64,000 nt of DNA from JBMFVE01 sp049966155 (GTDB taxonomy: Bacteria; Bacteroidota; Ignavibacteria; Kryptoniales; JAKASW01), in NCBI GenBank assembly GCA_049966155.1, contig JBMFVE010000001.1, forward strand, positions 310,001 to 374,000, given 5' to 3'. Made by a program: the position numbers and the translations under genes. Shown here piece after piece: positions 44,262-53,772 of the stretch (positions within the stretch are counted from its first letter, which is position 1; each line of letters opens with the position of its first letter). The notes below the pieces were generated by a model, which saw only the letters and a program-made list of their open reading frames with translations, made no database searches and had not been told where the DNA came from.

Positions 44262-44377
44262 CTATTGCGGCTATCAGTTGCATTCTGCTCGATAGTTATT
44301 ATTTACTTCTCTTAACCTAATTTCAAGAATGCCTATTTCCGTTAGAAGCAGAACAACAACAGGATCCCTCTGGAAAT
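44262..44377. other. Unassigned stretch between IS remnant and tRNA terminator
   Basis: About 116 bases with stops in the frame continuing the transposase fragment and no recognisable feature. It may be decayed IS or flanking sequence. Together with 43932-44040 on the other side it is the longest gene-poor part of the window. Confidence 0.4.
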
Positions 44378-44419
44378 AAAAAAGGTAGAACTTTTCGTGT
44401 AATTGGTTCTACCTTTTTT
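44378..44419 (-). terminator. Rho-independent terminator of tRNA-Asn
   Basis: Perfect 14-base arms AAAAAAGGTAGAAC (44378-44391) and GTTCTACCTTTTTT (44406-44419) with a 14-base loop, five bases beyond the tRNA 3' end. The A and T runs at either side make it usable in both directions. Confidence 0.9.
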
Positions 44420-44423
44420 ATTC

Positions 44424-44499
44424 TGGCTCCTCGGGCAGGACTCGAACCTGCAACCCATCGGTTAACAGCCGATTGCTCTGCCAGTTGAGCTACCGAGGA
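44424..44499 (-). tRNA. tRNA-Asn(GTT)
   Basis: A complete 76-base cloverleaf on the minus strand. Acceptor TCCTCGG pairs with CCGAGGA, discriminator G, and CCA is encoded. The D arm (GCTCAACTGGCAGAGC), anticodon loop CTGTTAA with anticodon GTT at 44464-44466, and T arm GCAGGTTCGAGTCCTGC are all normal. It follows the DUF3078 gene by 58 bases on the same strand. Confidence 0.97.
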
Positions 44500-44557
44500 A
44501 TTTAATTAAAATATATCTCTAATTGACAAAAAAACCAAAGCTTTTTTCCATAAGCCA

Positions 44558-45436
44558 TCACAAAATCGTATAAACTAACCCAAGCTGCAATCCTTCTTTC
44601 ATCTGCGTTGTCAACGATTGGTCCTTCTGGTAAACCAGTAAAAAATTAAAGTTCACATTGACAAATGAATTGACCTTTGCTGCCAGAACATTATCCCATC
44701 TGACATCCCAGACGTCCAGGCTTTCAAACCTCGTGAACAACCGCAACCCTGAAGTCAACAAAATATTTTCAGCTATCTGAACCTTACCTTGACTGACTGA
44801 CTCCAGGCCGGTTTCAAGTTTAAAAGCTTCTGCTGCATTTGGCGTGCTAAGATTGTCAGTGTATTGCCTGTACTTATTTGCAAACACTTCTTGCACAGCT
44901 AACCCGAGCCTGGTACTCACAAATTTTAGCCTGTTGTATGTGAAGCCAAGGCTTTGTGTGACATAACCAGGATCGAAAAAATTCGCAATTAAGACGGGAG
45001 GATTTGTTTTGTAGGAATATCCTCTTGTCAGAGTTGTTCTTATTGAATTACTGATGAATGGATCGGTAGCCCATCCAATTCCATAAGAAAGTACACTTTC
45101 CTGAAACAGCTCGTTGTCGTTTGTCATATATTGCTGACTGCCCAAACGCGTTCTACCATACGCAAGCTTCAGCCTGTTTCGAAGTGTCCAGGAGTCAGTC
45201 TTGTAATCCAGACCGACGTTAGCAGTAACTGTCCAGGTGAGAGCATTTGACCCCCCCTGCGTCCAGTTGCTGAAGGCAATTTGACTAACGTTCAATCCTG
45301 TTACCATGGAAGGTATCCAGAGTCTTGAGTTGCTCATCTTTAAAGTGTCAATTGTTTCAAGATGCTTTGTTGAATCAACCACAGTGGCAAACACTGGTAT
45401 ATTGAAAGCGACCAAAAGTACCAATATTCTTTTCAT
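44558..45436 (-). CDS. DUF3078 outer-membrane-type protein
   Basis: A 292-residue protein with a signal peptide (MKRILVLLVAFNIPVFA) and the DUF3078 motif NVSQIAFSNWTQGGSNALTW, followed by a run of amphipathic beta strands (WTLRNRLKLAYG, RLGLAVQEVF, NVNFNFLLVYQ). It is probably an outer-membrane barrel; the family is most common in Bacteroidota and relatives and has no proven function. I start at the ATG at 45436; a TTG at 45448 adds four residues. Confidence 0.87.
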   Translation of the reverse strand: MKRILVLLVAFNIPVFATVVDSTKHLETIDTLKMSNSRLWIPSMVTGLNVSQIAFSNWTQGGSNALTWTVTANVGLDYKTDSWTLRNRLKLAYGRTRLGSQQYMTNDNELFQESVLSYGIGWATDPFISNSIRTTLTRGYSYKTNPPVLIANFFDPGYVTQSLGFTYNRLKFVSTRLGLAVQEVFANKYRQYTDNLSTPNAAEAFKLETGLESVSQGKVQIAENILLTSGLRLFTRFESLDVWDVRWDNVLAAKVNSFVNVNFNFLLVYQKDQSLTTQMKEGLQLGLVYTIL

Positions 45437-45562
45437 CTCTTTAAACAACCTCTTGATTTTTAATTTTTATTATTGGATTCGTTTAGCATTGTTTATAAGA
45501 AATTTCACCATACTGGTAGCCCTTAAGATTAAATACCTCACACTAAAGAAACTTATTTTTGT

Positions 45563-46639
45563 TCATTGAGCTTTTGACATTACTTCAAGCTGCTGACTCC
45601 TGTCAGCGAGCTTTAGCTGCTCAATTAATTCATCAAGATCTCCGTCCATTACACGGTGCAGGTCGTAAATGGTATAATTAATACGATGATCAGTAATTCT
45701 ATTTTGTGGAAAATTGTATGTCCTGATCTTTTCACTACGATCACCTGTCTTTACCATTGTCTTTCGTTTTTCTGCAATTTCGTTGTTGCGCCGTCGAACC
45801 ATTTGATCATACAATCTCGCACGCAAAATTTTCATAGCCTTCTGACGATTTTTATACTGGCTGCGCTCATCCTGACACTGTACCACTATACCGGTCGGAA
45901 GATGTGTGATACGAATTGCTGTCTCTACCTTATTAACATTTTGCCCGCCATGCCCACCAGCTCTATAAACATCTATGCGCAGGTCGTCAGGATCGATCTC
46001 AACTTCTACTTCTTCAACCTCCGGCAATACCGCTACGCTGGCAGCAGAGGTGTGTATCCTGCCGCTTGACTCTGTAATAGGTACCCTTTGCACTCTGTGC
46101 ACACCACTTTCATATTTAAGGTCACCATACACGTTTTTCCCGCTTATACTTAAAATAACCTCCTTAAAACCACCAATCCCGGTACCATTGAAATCGAGAG
46201 TCTCCACTTTCCATTTCTTGCGGTCAGCATATCTGGTATACATTCGGTACAAATCCGCAGCAAAAAGGGCAGCTTCCTCCCCACCCGTGCCAGATCTAAT
46301 TTCAATGATGACATCCTTTCCGTCATTAGGATCCTTTGGAAGCAACATCGCCTTCAACTCTTCTTCTTTTTCTGATATCTTTTTTTCAAGTTCATCCATC
46401 TCGTCTCTGGCAAGTTGCCTGAACTCTGGATCATCCGCTGAATAAGCAACCTCCTTGGTGTCTAAAAAGGCTTTCTCAAGACCCAGTAAGTCATCGTATA
46501 CATTTATGATCTCCTGAAGCTCACTGTGTTCCTTCGACAGCTCACGATATTTCTCCTGGTTTGAAGCCGCATCAAGTTCAGTGAGAAGTCTTGTTACTTC
46601 CGCATATCTTTCTCTCAATTTTTCAAGCTTTTCTCTCAT
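45563..46639 (-). CDS. prfA: Peptide chain release factor 1
   Basis: Class I release factor of 358 residues. The GGQ peptidyl-hydrolase motif is in RAGGHGGQNVNKVETAIRI. The stop-codon-reading tripeptide region reads VPITESSGRIHTSAASVAVL; PxT identifies RF1 (UAA/UAG), although Ile replaces the more common Val or Ala. The hemK/prmC methylase gene that often follows prfA is absent. Its start overlaps the end of the small membrane protein gene by 17 bases. Confidence 0.96.
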   Translation of the reverse strand: MREKLEKLRERYAEVTRLLTELDAASNQEKYRELSKEHSELQEIINVYDDLLGLEKAFLDTKEVAYSADDPEFRQLARDEMDELEKKISEKEEELKAMLLPKDPNDGKDVIIEIRSGTGGEEAALFAADLYRMYTRYADRKKWKVETLDFNGTGIGGFKEVILSISGKNVYGDLKYESGVHRVQRVPITESSGRIHTSAASVAVLPEVEEVEVEIDPDDLRIDVYRAGGHGGQNVNKVETAIRITHLPTGIVVQCQDERSQYKNRQKAMKILRARLYDQMVRRRNNEIAEKRKTMVKTGDRSEKIRTYNFPQNRITDHRINYTIYDLHRVMDGDLDELIEQLKLADRSQQLEVMSKAQ

Positions 46640-46838
46640 GCCTCAACTTTCTCAAAAGTTTCCTCGACTGCCCTACGAACACCAGTGCAATAACCGCGCT
46701 TATGGCCGACCAGATTATAGAGGCGCTGGTCATTATCACATTGAAAGAAGCCATTTTTTCTAATGGTGAAAGTTCATATACCAATCCAAAAATTATCCAG
46801 AGTGAACCAATTACCAGATAAAAGCTCATCAGCATCAT
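46623..46838 (-). CDS. Small two-helix membrane protein
   Basis: A 71-residue protein with two hydrophobic helices (SFYLVIGSLWIIFGLVY and FNVIMTSASIIWSAISAVIA) and a basic C-terminus (RKLLRKLRHERKA). I start at the ATG at 46838, five bases after GGAGG. It overlaps prfA and is probably co-transcribed. I do not recognise a family and infer no function. Confidence 0.7.
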   Translation of the reverse strand: MMLMSFYLVIGSLWIIFGLVYELSPLEKMASFNVIMTSASIIWSAISAVIALVFVGQSRKLLRKLRHERKA

Positions 46839-46971
46839 CGTTCCTCCGGTCGTCAGCAAACGGGCAGTATGTATGTGAATCATTATTTCTCCAAATTCCT
46901 GGTGGAATATGTAAGATTCGTATTCTTTAATAAGATATTGAAAACAAACTCTATTTCAAAAATCTCGTTCC

Positions 46972-47000
46972 TTGAACTTCGACTGAAGTCGAGTTAGATT
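46972..47000 (+). promoter_or_regulatory. Candidate hemN promoter with inverted repeat in the spacer
   Basis: TTGAAC (46972-46977) and TAGATT (46995-47000) are 17 bases apart. The spacer and its edges form an inverted repeat AACTTCGACT/AGTCGAGTT (46975-46995, one bulge). A regulator bound there would block RNA polymerase. hemN starts 55 bases downstream of the -10 element. Confidence 0.4.
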
Positions 47001-47054
47001 TTATCTGAGGAGCTTTTTAGTAAGAGCAATTTAAAATTTGTTCTGGAGCAGGAT

Positions 47055-48440
47055 ATGGATCCAATTAATATTGACATAGAGCTTATAAGAAAGTACGATA
47101 GACCTGGACCAAGGTACACCAGTTACCCTCCGGCGCCAGCTTTCAGCCATACTTTTACTGAGGCTGATTTCCGTAAGGAAATTCAGAAAAATAATTCTGA
47201 GGATAACCACACAGAACTCTCTCTTTACTTTCATATCCCTTTTTGTGACACTCTTTGCTACTTTTGCGGTTGCAACATGCTTGTTACTCACAGCCGACCA
47301 CGGATAACGGAATACCTGAAGTACCTCAATTCTGAAATTAAGCTAACAGCCTCATTTTTAAACAAATTTAGGAAAGTTGGTCAGCTTCACTGGGGAGGGG
47401 GCACGCCTTCCTATCTCGAACCTGACGAGATCTTGTCGCTTGCTAACTCTATACGCTCCAACTTTAATCTCGACCCTGAAATGGAGGCGGGAGTGGAAAT
47501 TGATCCGCGAGGATTGACATTTGAGCATATGCAGGCATTTCGCGAGTCTGGATTTAACCGCATCAGCATGGGCGTGCAGGATTTCAATCCACACGTCCAA
47601 AAAGCCGTGAACAGAATTCAGCCAGAAGAAATTACGCGGGAAGCTGTAGAGTGGAGCAGAAAATTGGGGTTTAAAAGTGTCAATCTTGATATGATTTATG
47701 GACTCCCATATCAGACACTTGAGTCTTTTGAGGAGAGCCTGCGCAAAGTTATTGACATATCACCGGAGCGAATTGCTGTTTTCAATTTCGCGCACGTACC
47801 CTGGCTAAAGCCACATCAGAAGCTAATTGATAAATCGACTCTTCCTCCTCCGGAAGTAAAGCTTGAAATACTGAAAATGACAATTGAGTTGTTGACTCAT
47901 TCAGGATATATCTATATTGGTATGGATCATTTTGCTAAACCTGACGATGAGTTATCAATAGCACAAAAACAGAAAACACTATACAGAAACTTTCAGGGCT
48001 ATTCAACTCACGCTGGCGCAGATCTGTATGCGTTTGGTAACTCTGCGATAAGTCAGTTCGGAAACATATACTCCCAGAACTTCAAGTCCCTTCAGGATTA
48101 TTACAAATCAATCGAGCAGGGCAAATTCGCCACTGCACTGGGTTACTATATGACACAGGATGACATCATTCGGAAAGATGTTATCATGCGCCTTATGTGT
48201 GACATGGAACTGAGCAAAAGCAAAATCGAGGAAAAGTTTGGAATTAACTTCGATGAATATTTCAAATCTTCATTACCAAAGCTGGAGGAATTTGTACAGG
48301 ACGAACTGCTCGAGCTAACAGATGACAAAATCATTATTAAAGGCATGGGCAGACTCGTGATTAGAAACATTGCGATGGCATTCGACGCATACCTTGAGAA
48401 GATGATGAAAGAAAAACCCATCTTCTCGCGGACAGTTTAA
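47055..48440 (+). CDS. hemN: Oxygen-independent coproporphyrinogen III oxidase
   Basis: A 461-residue radical-SAM enzyme that converts coproporphyrinogen III to protoporphyrinogen IX without oxygen. The N-terminal GPRYTSYPPAP and the cluster motif HIPFCDTLCYFCGC (with the extra Cys of true HemN), then GGGTPSYL, VEIDPRGLT and RISMGVQDFNPHVQKAVNR, separate it from HemW. It fits the cytochrome c maturation gene in the window. GGAG precedes the ATG. The PAS kinase gene follows by 25 bases. Confidence 0.95.
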   Translation: MDPINIDIELIRKYDRPGPRYTSYPPAPAFSHTFTEADFRKEIQKNNSEDNHTELSLYFHIPFCDTLCYFCGCNMLVTHSRPRITEYLKYLNSEIKLTASFLNKFRKVGQLHWGGGTPSYLEPDEILSLANSIRSNFNLDPEMEAGVEIDPRGLTFEHMQAFRESGFNRISMGVQDFNPHVQKAVNRIQPEEITREAVEWSRKLGFKSVNLDMIYGLPYQTLESFEESLRKVIDISPERIAVFNFAHVPWLKPHQKLIDKSTLPPPEVKLEILKMTIELLTHSGYIYIGMDHFAKPDDELSIAQKQKTLYRNFQGYSTHAGADLYAFGNSAISQFGNIYSQNFKSLQDYYKSIEQGKFATALGYYMTQDDIIRKDVIMRLMCDMELSKSKIEEKFGINFDEYFKSSLPKLEEFVQDELLELTDDKIIIKGMGRLVIRNIAMAFDAYLEKMMKEKPIFSRTV

Positions 48441-48465
48441 TTCTTCAGGAGCAATCTTTTAAAAA

Positions 48466-50262
48466 ATGAATTTAAATGAGGAATCTCTCTTTAAAAGAGG
48501 AATGACCCGATTAGTCGAGTTAATTCCATTCCCCGCTCTGATTATTAATAAAAAAAAGGAAATTCTCCACCTTAATTTGCACTTGAGAAGATTTCTGGAA
48601 AATGGCAAATCTCCAAAATATTTAGATGATCTTTTTGAAGATGCAGAACAAAATTCTCACCTCTTACCACATAAACTGGTTACCTTAAAAACGACAAACG
48701 GCCACCTTAGAGTAAGCTGTGAAATCATCCCTTTTTCTACTTCAGCTGGTGATGAATTATATGCGGTCTTGATTAATTCACAAAATAATAGCCCCGGATC
48801 TGATGATGTAAGAACAACTCATATAATTTATTCACAAAGCGACTTAATCTTCCAATTTGATGAGCTAGCAAATGTTTATTTTGTGAGTAATAATGCCGAA
48901 CAAATCACCGGCTATCCTGCATCAGATTTTATATCCGGAAAATTACATCCCATTGAGATAGTTCACCCGGAAGACAGAAAACAAGTCCGGGAACAATTTG
49001 AGAAGATCGTCAGGGAACATGTGAGCGTTGAGAACATTACACATAGAATAATCAAAAAAGACGGGTCAATTGCTTATTTGCTTAAATCATGGTATCCCAT
49101 ATTTGATGATAAAAGGAACTTCATAGGAATCATTGGTCTTAATAAGGACATCACCAAGGAAAAGGAACTTGAAGAGAAGACTGAACTCTTCCACAGCGCT
49201 TTTATGAACTCGACAGATGCCATAGTAATTACAAATACAGATGGAACAATCATTGAAGTTAATGACGCATTCACAAAAATTTACGGATTTTCAAGAGAAG
49301 AAGCTATAGGAAAAACCACGAGAATACTTAAGTCCCGTCACTCAACTCCTGAGCTTTATCGGCAAATGTGGAATTCTCTTAACAGGTACGACCAGTGGAA
49401 AGGTGAAATTATAAATAGATGCAAGGATGGTAGGGAGGTCCCTGTCTGGACAACCATTACTCCAATTTATCTTAAAGGGAAGAAGATTGGGTACATGGGG
49501 ATTGAGTCAGATATAAGCGAAAAAAAGAATCTTGAGCAACAAATTATTCAAACCGAAAAATTAGCTACCGTTGGGCAACTATCTGCGGGGATTGCCCACG
49601 AAATAGGAACGCCTTTGAACATAATATCTGGCAATGCGGAATTTTTGCTTATGGACATGACTCCAGAAGACAAAGGTTACAATGAGCTATTAGCAATTGT
49701 CAACCAGACCAAGCGAATAACCCGGCTTATTAGGCAAATCCTCGATTTTGCACGTCCAAAAATTATTTCACTCCAACCAGTTGATTTAAACACATTGATA
49801 AAAGATGTTCTGGAGTTTGTTCATCTCCAATTCGAAAAAAATAAAATTGAGATTAAAACAAACTTTTCACAAGACCTTCCACTTATTTATGGCGATCCGG
49901 CATTGCTCTACCAGGTATTTTTAAACATCATAGTAAATTCTTTCCACGCCATGCCAGCGGGCGGAGATCTTCAAATTGAAACTGAAGCGGATAAATCTAA
50001 TTCCGGTGAAGAAAAGGTGACCATTATAATAAGAGATACAGGTGAAGGAATACCACCAGAGAACCTTCAGAAGATATTTACTCCTTTCTTTACAACAAAA
50101 GAACCGGGAAAGGGAACGGGACTAGGATTGGCTGTGACCAAACGCATTCTTCAAGAACACAACGGGACCATAGAGATTTCAAGCGAAACAGGCAGAGGAA
50201 CCGTGGCAACAATTCGACTTGATGCAATGCCAAAAGTTAATTCCGATCCTGGAAACTTATAA
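48466..50262 (+). CDS. Soluble PAS-PAS sensor histidine kinase
   Basis: A 598-residue cytoplasmic kinase without membrane helix. A divergent PAS-like region at 15-105 is followed by two clear PAS domains (about 120-230 with the RRDG-like IIKKDGSIAYLL, and 240-355 with IIEVNDAFTKIYGFSREEAIG). HisKA has the His near 377 in AGIAHEIGTPLNII; HATPase has NIIVNSFHAMPAG, RDTGEGIPP and GKGTGLGLAV. The domain style resembles NtrB-like kinases. Neighbours are hemN and the UDG gene; no response regulator is adjacent. Confidence 0.93.
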   Translation: MNLNEESLFKRGMTRLVELIPFPALIINKKKEILHLNLHLRRFLENGKSPKYLDDLFEDAEQNSHLLPHKLVTLKTTNGHLRVSCEIIPFSTSAGDELYAVLINSQNNSPGSDDVRTTHIIYSQSDLIFQFDELANVYFVSNNAEQITGYPASDFISGKLHPIEIVHPEDRKQVREQFEKIVREHVSVENITHRIIKKDGSIAYLLKSWYPIFDDKRNFIGIIGLNKDITKEKELEEKTELFHSAFMNSTDAIVITNTDGTIIEVNDAFTKIYGFSREEAIGKTTRILKSRHSTPELYRQMWNSLNRYDQWKGEIINRCKDGREVPVWTTITPIYLKGKKIGYMGIESDISEKKNLEQQIIQTEKLATVGQLSAGIAHEIGTPLNIISGNAEFLLMDMTPEDKGYNELLAIVNQTKRITRLIRQILDFARPKIISLQPVDLNTLIKDVLEFVHLQFEKNKIEIKTNFSQDLPLIYGDPALLYQVFLNIIVNSFHAMPAGGDLQIETEADKSNSGEEKVTIIIRDTGEGIPPENLQKIFTPFFTTKEPGKGTGLGLAVTKRILQEHNGTIEISSETGRGTVATIRLDAMPKVNSDPGNL

Positions 50263-50302
50263 GGTTGCTTTTCTTTCCTCGTAAGAATAAATTCTTTAAC
50301 CA

Positions 50303-51160
50303 ATGAGTAAAGAAAATTTCCAAAATATGCCAAATTATATCCTTTTAAAGATAGAAACTTACCTGCGGCAGCAAGCCGACTTGTATGGAGAAGATTTACT
50401 GTTTTTTAATAAAGCAAACTCAGAAAAAACTAAATCAAATATAAATTCAGTTGATAAACCGACCGAACAAATACTCTCGAAAGTGCAAAAGAACACCAGC
50501 ATAACCCCCCCAACAAAAGTGAAAGTGAAGGCTTTGGTAGAAGAGGAAAGCCTTTTTCAGCCAGTTGTCAATAGCAGCTGGAATATCGACCCCCAGTGGA
50601 ACGAGAGTCAATCACTCGACGAACTGAATTCCAAGATCAAAAACTGCCTGAAGTGTCCGCTTGGGTCTTCAAGAAAGAACTTTGTGTTCGGAACGGGAAA
50701 CCCAAATGCAAAGCTGGTTCTTATAGGAGAGGCCCCGGGAGCCGACGAAGATGAACAGGGTGCGCCGTTCGTGGGCCGCGCTGGACAACTTTTGACCAAA
50801 ATTCTGGCAGCAGTGCAGCTGAGCCGGGAAGAAGTTTTCATATGCAACATTCTGAAGTGCAGACCTCCGAACAATAGAGAACCCCTCCCTTCAGAGGTTG
50901 AAGCTTGCGAGCCTTACTTAAGGAAACAGCTTAATCTCATAAAGCCGAAGCTGATTCTTTGCCTTGGCAGGACTGCAGCTCAGGCATTGCTTAAAACAAA
51001 TGCTTCACTGTCAGAGTTACGAACTGGAATTTATAACTATTCAGGTATAAAGGTGCTCGTCACCTATCATCCAGCTGCTCTCCTTAGAAACCCGAACTGG
51101 AAGAGGCCAGCATGGGAAGACATGCAAAGACTAAGGAAGTTATATGACGAGGTGGAGTGA
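50303..51160 (+). CDS. Family 4 (iron-sulfur) uracil-DNA glycosylase
   Basis: A 285-residue protein whose C-terminal 200 residues are a type 4 UDG: LIGEAPGADEDEQGAPFVGR in motif A and VTYHPAALLRNP in motif B, with four cluster cysteines (CLKC, CNILKC with its second Cys, and CEPYL). It removes uracil from DNA. The first 85 residues are a Ser/Thr/Lys-rich linker plus a small helical start that most type 4 enzymes lack. Its stop overlaps the dnaB translation start region, linking repair with replication. Confidence 0.93.
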   Translation: MSKENFQNMPNYILLKIETYLRQQADLYGEDLLFFNKANSEKTKSNINSVDKPTEQILSKVQKNTSITPPTKVKVKALVEEESLFQPVVNSSWNIDPQWNESQSLDELNSKIKNCLKCPLGSSRKNFVFGTGNPNAKLVLIGEAPGADEDEQGAPFVGRAGQLLTKILAAVQLSREEVFICNILKCRPPNNREPLPSEVEACEPYLRKQLNLIKPKLILCLGRTAAQALLKTNASLSELRTGIYNYSGIKVLVTYHPAALLRNPNWKRPAWEDMQRLRKLYDEVE

Positions 51161-51162
51161 AA

Positions 51163-52626
51163 ATGGCAACAAGTTTTGATGAACCTAGAAAAATTGATGC
51201 TATTCGTATAGGCACGCCAGTAAACAGGGAATCAGAGGCAAAAGTACCACCTCACGATATTGATGCGGAAAAAGCTGTCCTTGGAGCGATGTTACTCGAT
51301 AAGCATGCGGTGCCAGTTGCTGTGGAACTCCTCCAGCCCGATTACTTTTATTCCACCGCAAATGAAAAGATCTTTGCTGCAATGGTTGAACTATATGCAA
51401 GGAATACTGAAATTGATGTAATCACAGTTAGAGAAGAACTGAAGAAAGAAGGCTACCTGGAAAATATAGGTGGATCGCCTTATTTAAATGAACTTGTGAC
51501 ATCTGTTGTTTCTTCGGCAAATATCGAGGCTCATGCACAAATTGTTGCCGAGAAATACATGCTGAGGAGAATGATCATCTCAATGTCCTACAGCATACAC
51601 AGATGTTATGACAACCGTGAGGATGCATTTAGCCTGATTGATGATATTGAGAGAGAGATTTTCAAGGTTTCCGAAGCCCGCCTTAAACGCTCTGTTGTTC
51701 CGATGCAGCAAGCAATTACCAAAACAATGGAAGTGCTTGAAAAATTACATGGTATGAGGGGCGGGGTAACGGGAGTTCCATCTGGCTTCTCAGACCTTGA
51801 CAAACTAACAGGTGGGTTTCAAAACAGTGATCTTATAATCATTGCTGCTAGACCTGCTGTTGGCAAAACCGCATTTGCACTATCACTTGCACGCAATGCT
51901 GCTGTAAAATACCAATACCCAGTTGCTATATATAGCCTTGAAATGTCACAACAACAGCTGTTGATTCGCCTGCTTGCAGCTGAAGCAAGAGTTGATGCTC
52001 AAAAACTTAGAACAGGTACGCTACCTGAAGATGAATGGACAAAAATATCAACAACTGTTGGGAAACTGGCACGCGCTCCGCTGTTCATTGACGACACTCC
52101 CGCACTTTCAATCCTTGAACTGCGCGCAAGGTCGAGGAGGCTTAAGACTGAACATAACATCGGAATGATAATAGTTGACTATCTTCAGCTGATGCAGGGT
52201 CCACCTAACGCTGAAAGCCGTGAACGTGAAATATCATCAATTTCACGAAATCTCAAGGTACTTGCAAAAGAACTTGATATCCCGGTAATTGCACTATCAC
52301 AGCTCCGTCGGGCGGTTGAAGAACATTCAGACAAAAAGCCAATGCTGTCTGACCTGCGCGAATCAGGAGCCCTTGAACAGGATGCCGACGTCGTAATTTT
52401 CATCCATAGACCGGAACTATATGGAATACAGGAATTCGAAAATGGAGATTCAACCAAAAATATTGCAGAGGTCATTGTGGGAAAGCAGCGTAATGGCCCG
52501 ACCGATACAGTCAGGCTAACATTCATTAGAGAAAATGCTCGCTTTGAGAACTATCACAAATTTGTCACAGCACCTGATGGTACAGACGTGCTGGACGATG
52601 AATCCGCCGATGAACCACCTTTTTAG
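51163..52626 (+). CDS. dnaB: Replicative DNA helicase DnaB
   Basis: Hexameric 5'-3' helicase of the replication fork, 487 residues. The N-terminal domain starts at VPPHDIDAEKAVLGAMLLD; the RecA-like domain has FSDLDKLTGGFQNSDLIIIA, Walker A ARPAVGKTAFAL, IYSLEMSQQQL, MIIVDYLQLMQG and LRESGALEQDADVV. The ATG at 51163, five bases after GGAG, is preferred to the GTG at 51157. A short N-terminal stretch before the conserved domain is extra. No intein is present. Confidence 0.97.
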   Translation: MATSFDEPRKIDAIRIGTPVNRESEAKVPPHDIDAEKAVLGAMLLDKHAVPVAVELLQPDYFYSTANEKIFAAMVELYARNTEIDVITVREELKKEGYLENIGGSPYLNELVTSVVSSANIEAHAQIVAEKYMLRRMIISMSYSIHRCYDNREDAFSLIDDIEREIFKVSEARLKRSVVPMQQAITKTMEVLEKLHGMRGGVTGVPSGFSDLDKLTGGFQNSDLIIIAARPAVGKTAFALSLARNAAVKYQYPVAIYSLEMSQQQLLIRLLAAEARVDAQKLRTGTLPEDEWTKISTTVGKLARAPLFIDDTPALSILELRARSRRLKTEHNIGMIIVDYLQLMQGPPNAESREREISSISRNLKVLAKELDIPVIALSQLRRAVEEHSDKKPMLSDLRESGALEQDADVVIFIHRPELYGIQEFENGDSTKNIAEVIVGKQRNGPTDTVRLTFIRENARFENYHKFVTAPDGTDVLDDESADEPPF

Positions 52627-52716
52627 TAGCAGCTCTTTTTGGGACATAAAACAATTGAACAAAATAAATTGAGCAGGTGATTAAGAGTCGCTCTAAAACT
52701 GGCTTATTCTGTTTTT

Positions 52717-53772
52717 TTACCGCTTCACTTCTGCAAGTTGCTTCTTGAGTATATCTATGTTTTTTACGGGAGTTGGATCAACCCCCTTTTCAATTGCCAA
52801 ATAATAGCTAACCCAATCCCCAAGGTAAATTAAGCTAAACATTCTGCTGAGAAGGTACTTCCCTTTTGAATGTATTTCCAGAATTGAGCCACAATAATTA
52901 CTGATGATTTCCTTCATTAAATCAAAGCGGGTTCGAACTCTGGGATGATCTCCAACATCGCGTAAAAAGATCACAAAGAACCTTTTCAAAATATCTTCAA
53001 GCGTTGCATACCCTACAATTTCATTATGATTCATTTCTGGCAAAAAATTTCCATAGGCAACAGCCTTTGCGTTTTCTGAAATTTGTCCTCGCCAGCGTAA
53101 ATTTACCGCATCAAAATGGTCTGAAGCAGAATAAATAATAGGCAGGGAGTTTTTCATCAAGCTGGCTATCCTGAGTGGTTCGGGGGCATTTTCGTATCTT
53201 GAATATTCATCTCTTAAAGATTTTAATAAGAGAATTACCTCCCTGGTTTCATTTCGACCCACCTTTATTATTCCAACTTTATCAAACGCTGATAATAAGG
53301 TAAAGAACGAATAGCCCAATGCAGCACGTGGCGGCAAACCACCAGGTATCTTAATCCAGTTGTCTGAATTGCGCAGCGCTCTTTTTCCAATAGTGCCGCC
53401 GGAAGAAATGACAATAATCTGTGCACCCTTCTTTTTAGCCTGTAAATATGCTGAAATTGTCTCTTCAGTTTCGCCCGAGTAACTTGAGACAACGACCAGG
53501 GTATTCCTGTTCACATATCCTGGCAATGTGTAACTACGGTTGATTTGCATGGGAACTCTCAGCTGATTTGCTGAATAGCTCCGCAAAATGTCGCCGCCAA
53601 TTGCTGACCCTCCTAATCCGGTTAAAACAATGTTTTGAACCTTTCTACTCGATATAGAGAGCTTTGCAGCTGCAGCAATTTCCAGTGCTGCTTCAACTTG
53701 TTCGGGAAAGGATTTTATAAGTTCGTACATCCCCGATGAATCAATTTTCGAAATTATCGTACTATCAATCAA
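52717..53772 (-). CDS. Bifunctional phosphoglucose/phosphomannose isomerase
   Basis: A 351-residue SIS-domain protein of the archaeal-type PGI/PMI family: VLTGLGGSAIGGDILRSY, VVVSSYSGETEETISAY, GGLPPRAALGYSF and the Glu in GNFLPEMNHNEIVGY. It interconverts glucose-6-P, fructose-6-P and mannose-6-P. No ATG fits; TTG at 53772 has GAGG six bases upstream, inside the last codons of ptsI. It ends the isoprenoid-PTS cluster and provides the entry to zwf. Confidence 0.9.
   Translation of the reverse strand: MIDSTIISKIDSSGMYELIKSFPEQVEAALEIAAAAKLSISSRKVQNIVLTGLGGSAIGGDILRSYSANQLRVPMQINRSYTLPGYVNRNTLVVVSSYSGETEETISAYLQAKKKGAQIIVISSGGTIGKRALRNSDNWIKIPGGLPPRAALGYSFFTLLSAFDKVGIIKVGRNETREVILLLKSLRDEYSRYENAPEPLRIASLMKNSLPIIYSASDHFDAVNLRWRGQISENAKAVAYGNFLPEMNHNEIVGYATLEDILKRFFVIFLRDVGDHPRVRTRFDLMKEIISNYCGSILEIHSKGKYLLSRMFSLIYLGDWVSYYLAIEKGVDPTPVKNIDILKKQLAEVKR

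Noticed and set aside
45975..46445. 156-codon frame opposite prfA
   Set aside because: prfA is certain on the other strand with its GGQ motif; the antisense translation is Ser/Pro-rich shadow sequence.
52627..52716. Terminator between dnaB and the convergent isomerase gene
   Set aside because: The T-rich stretch near 52712 is not preceded by a convincing stem.
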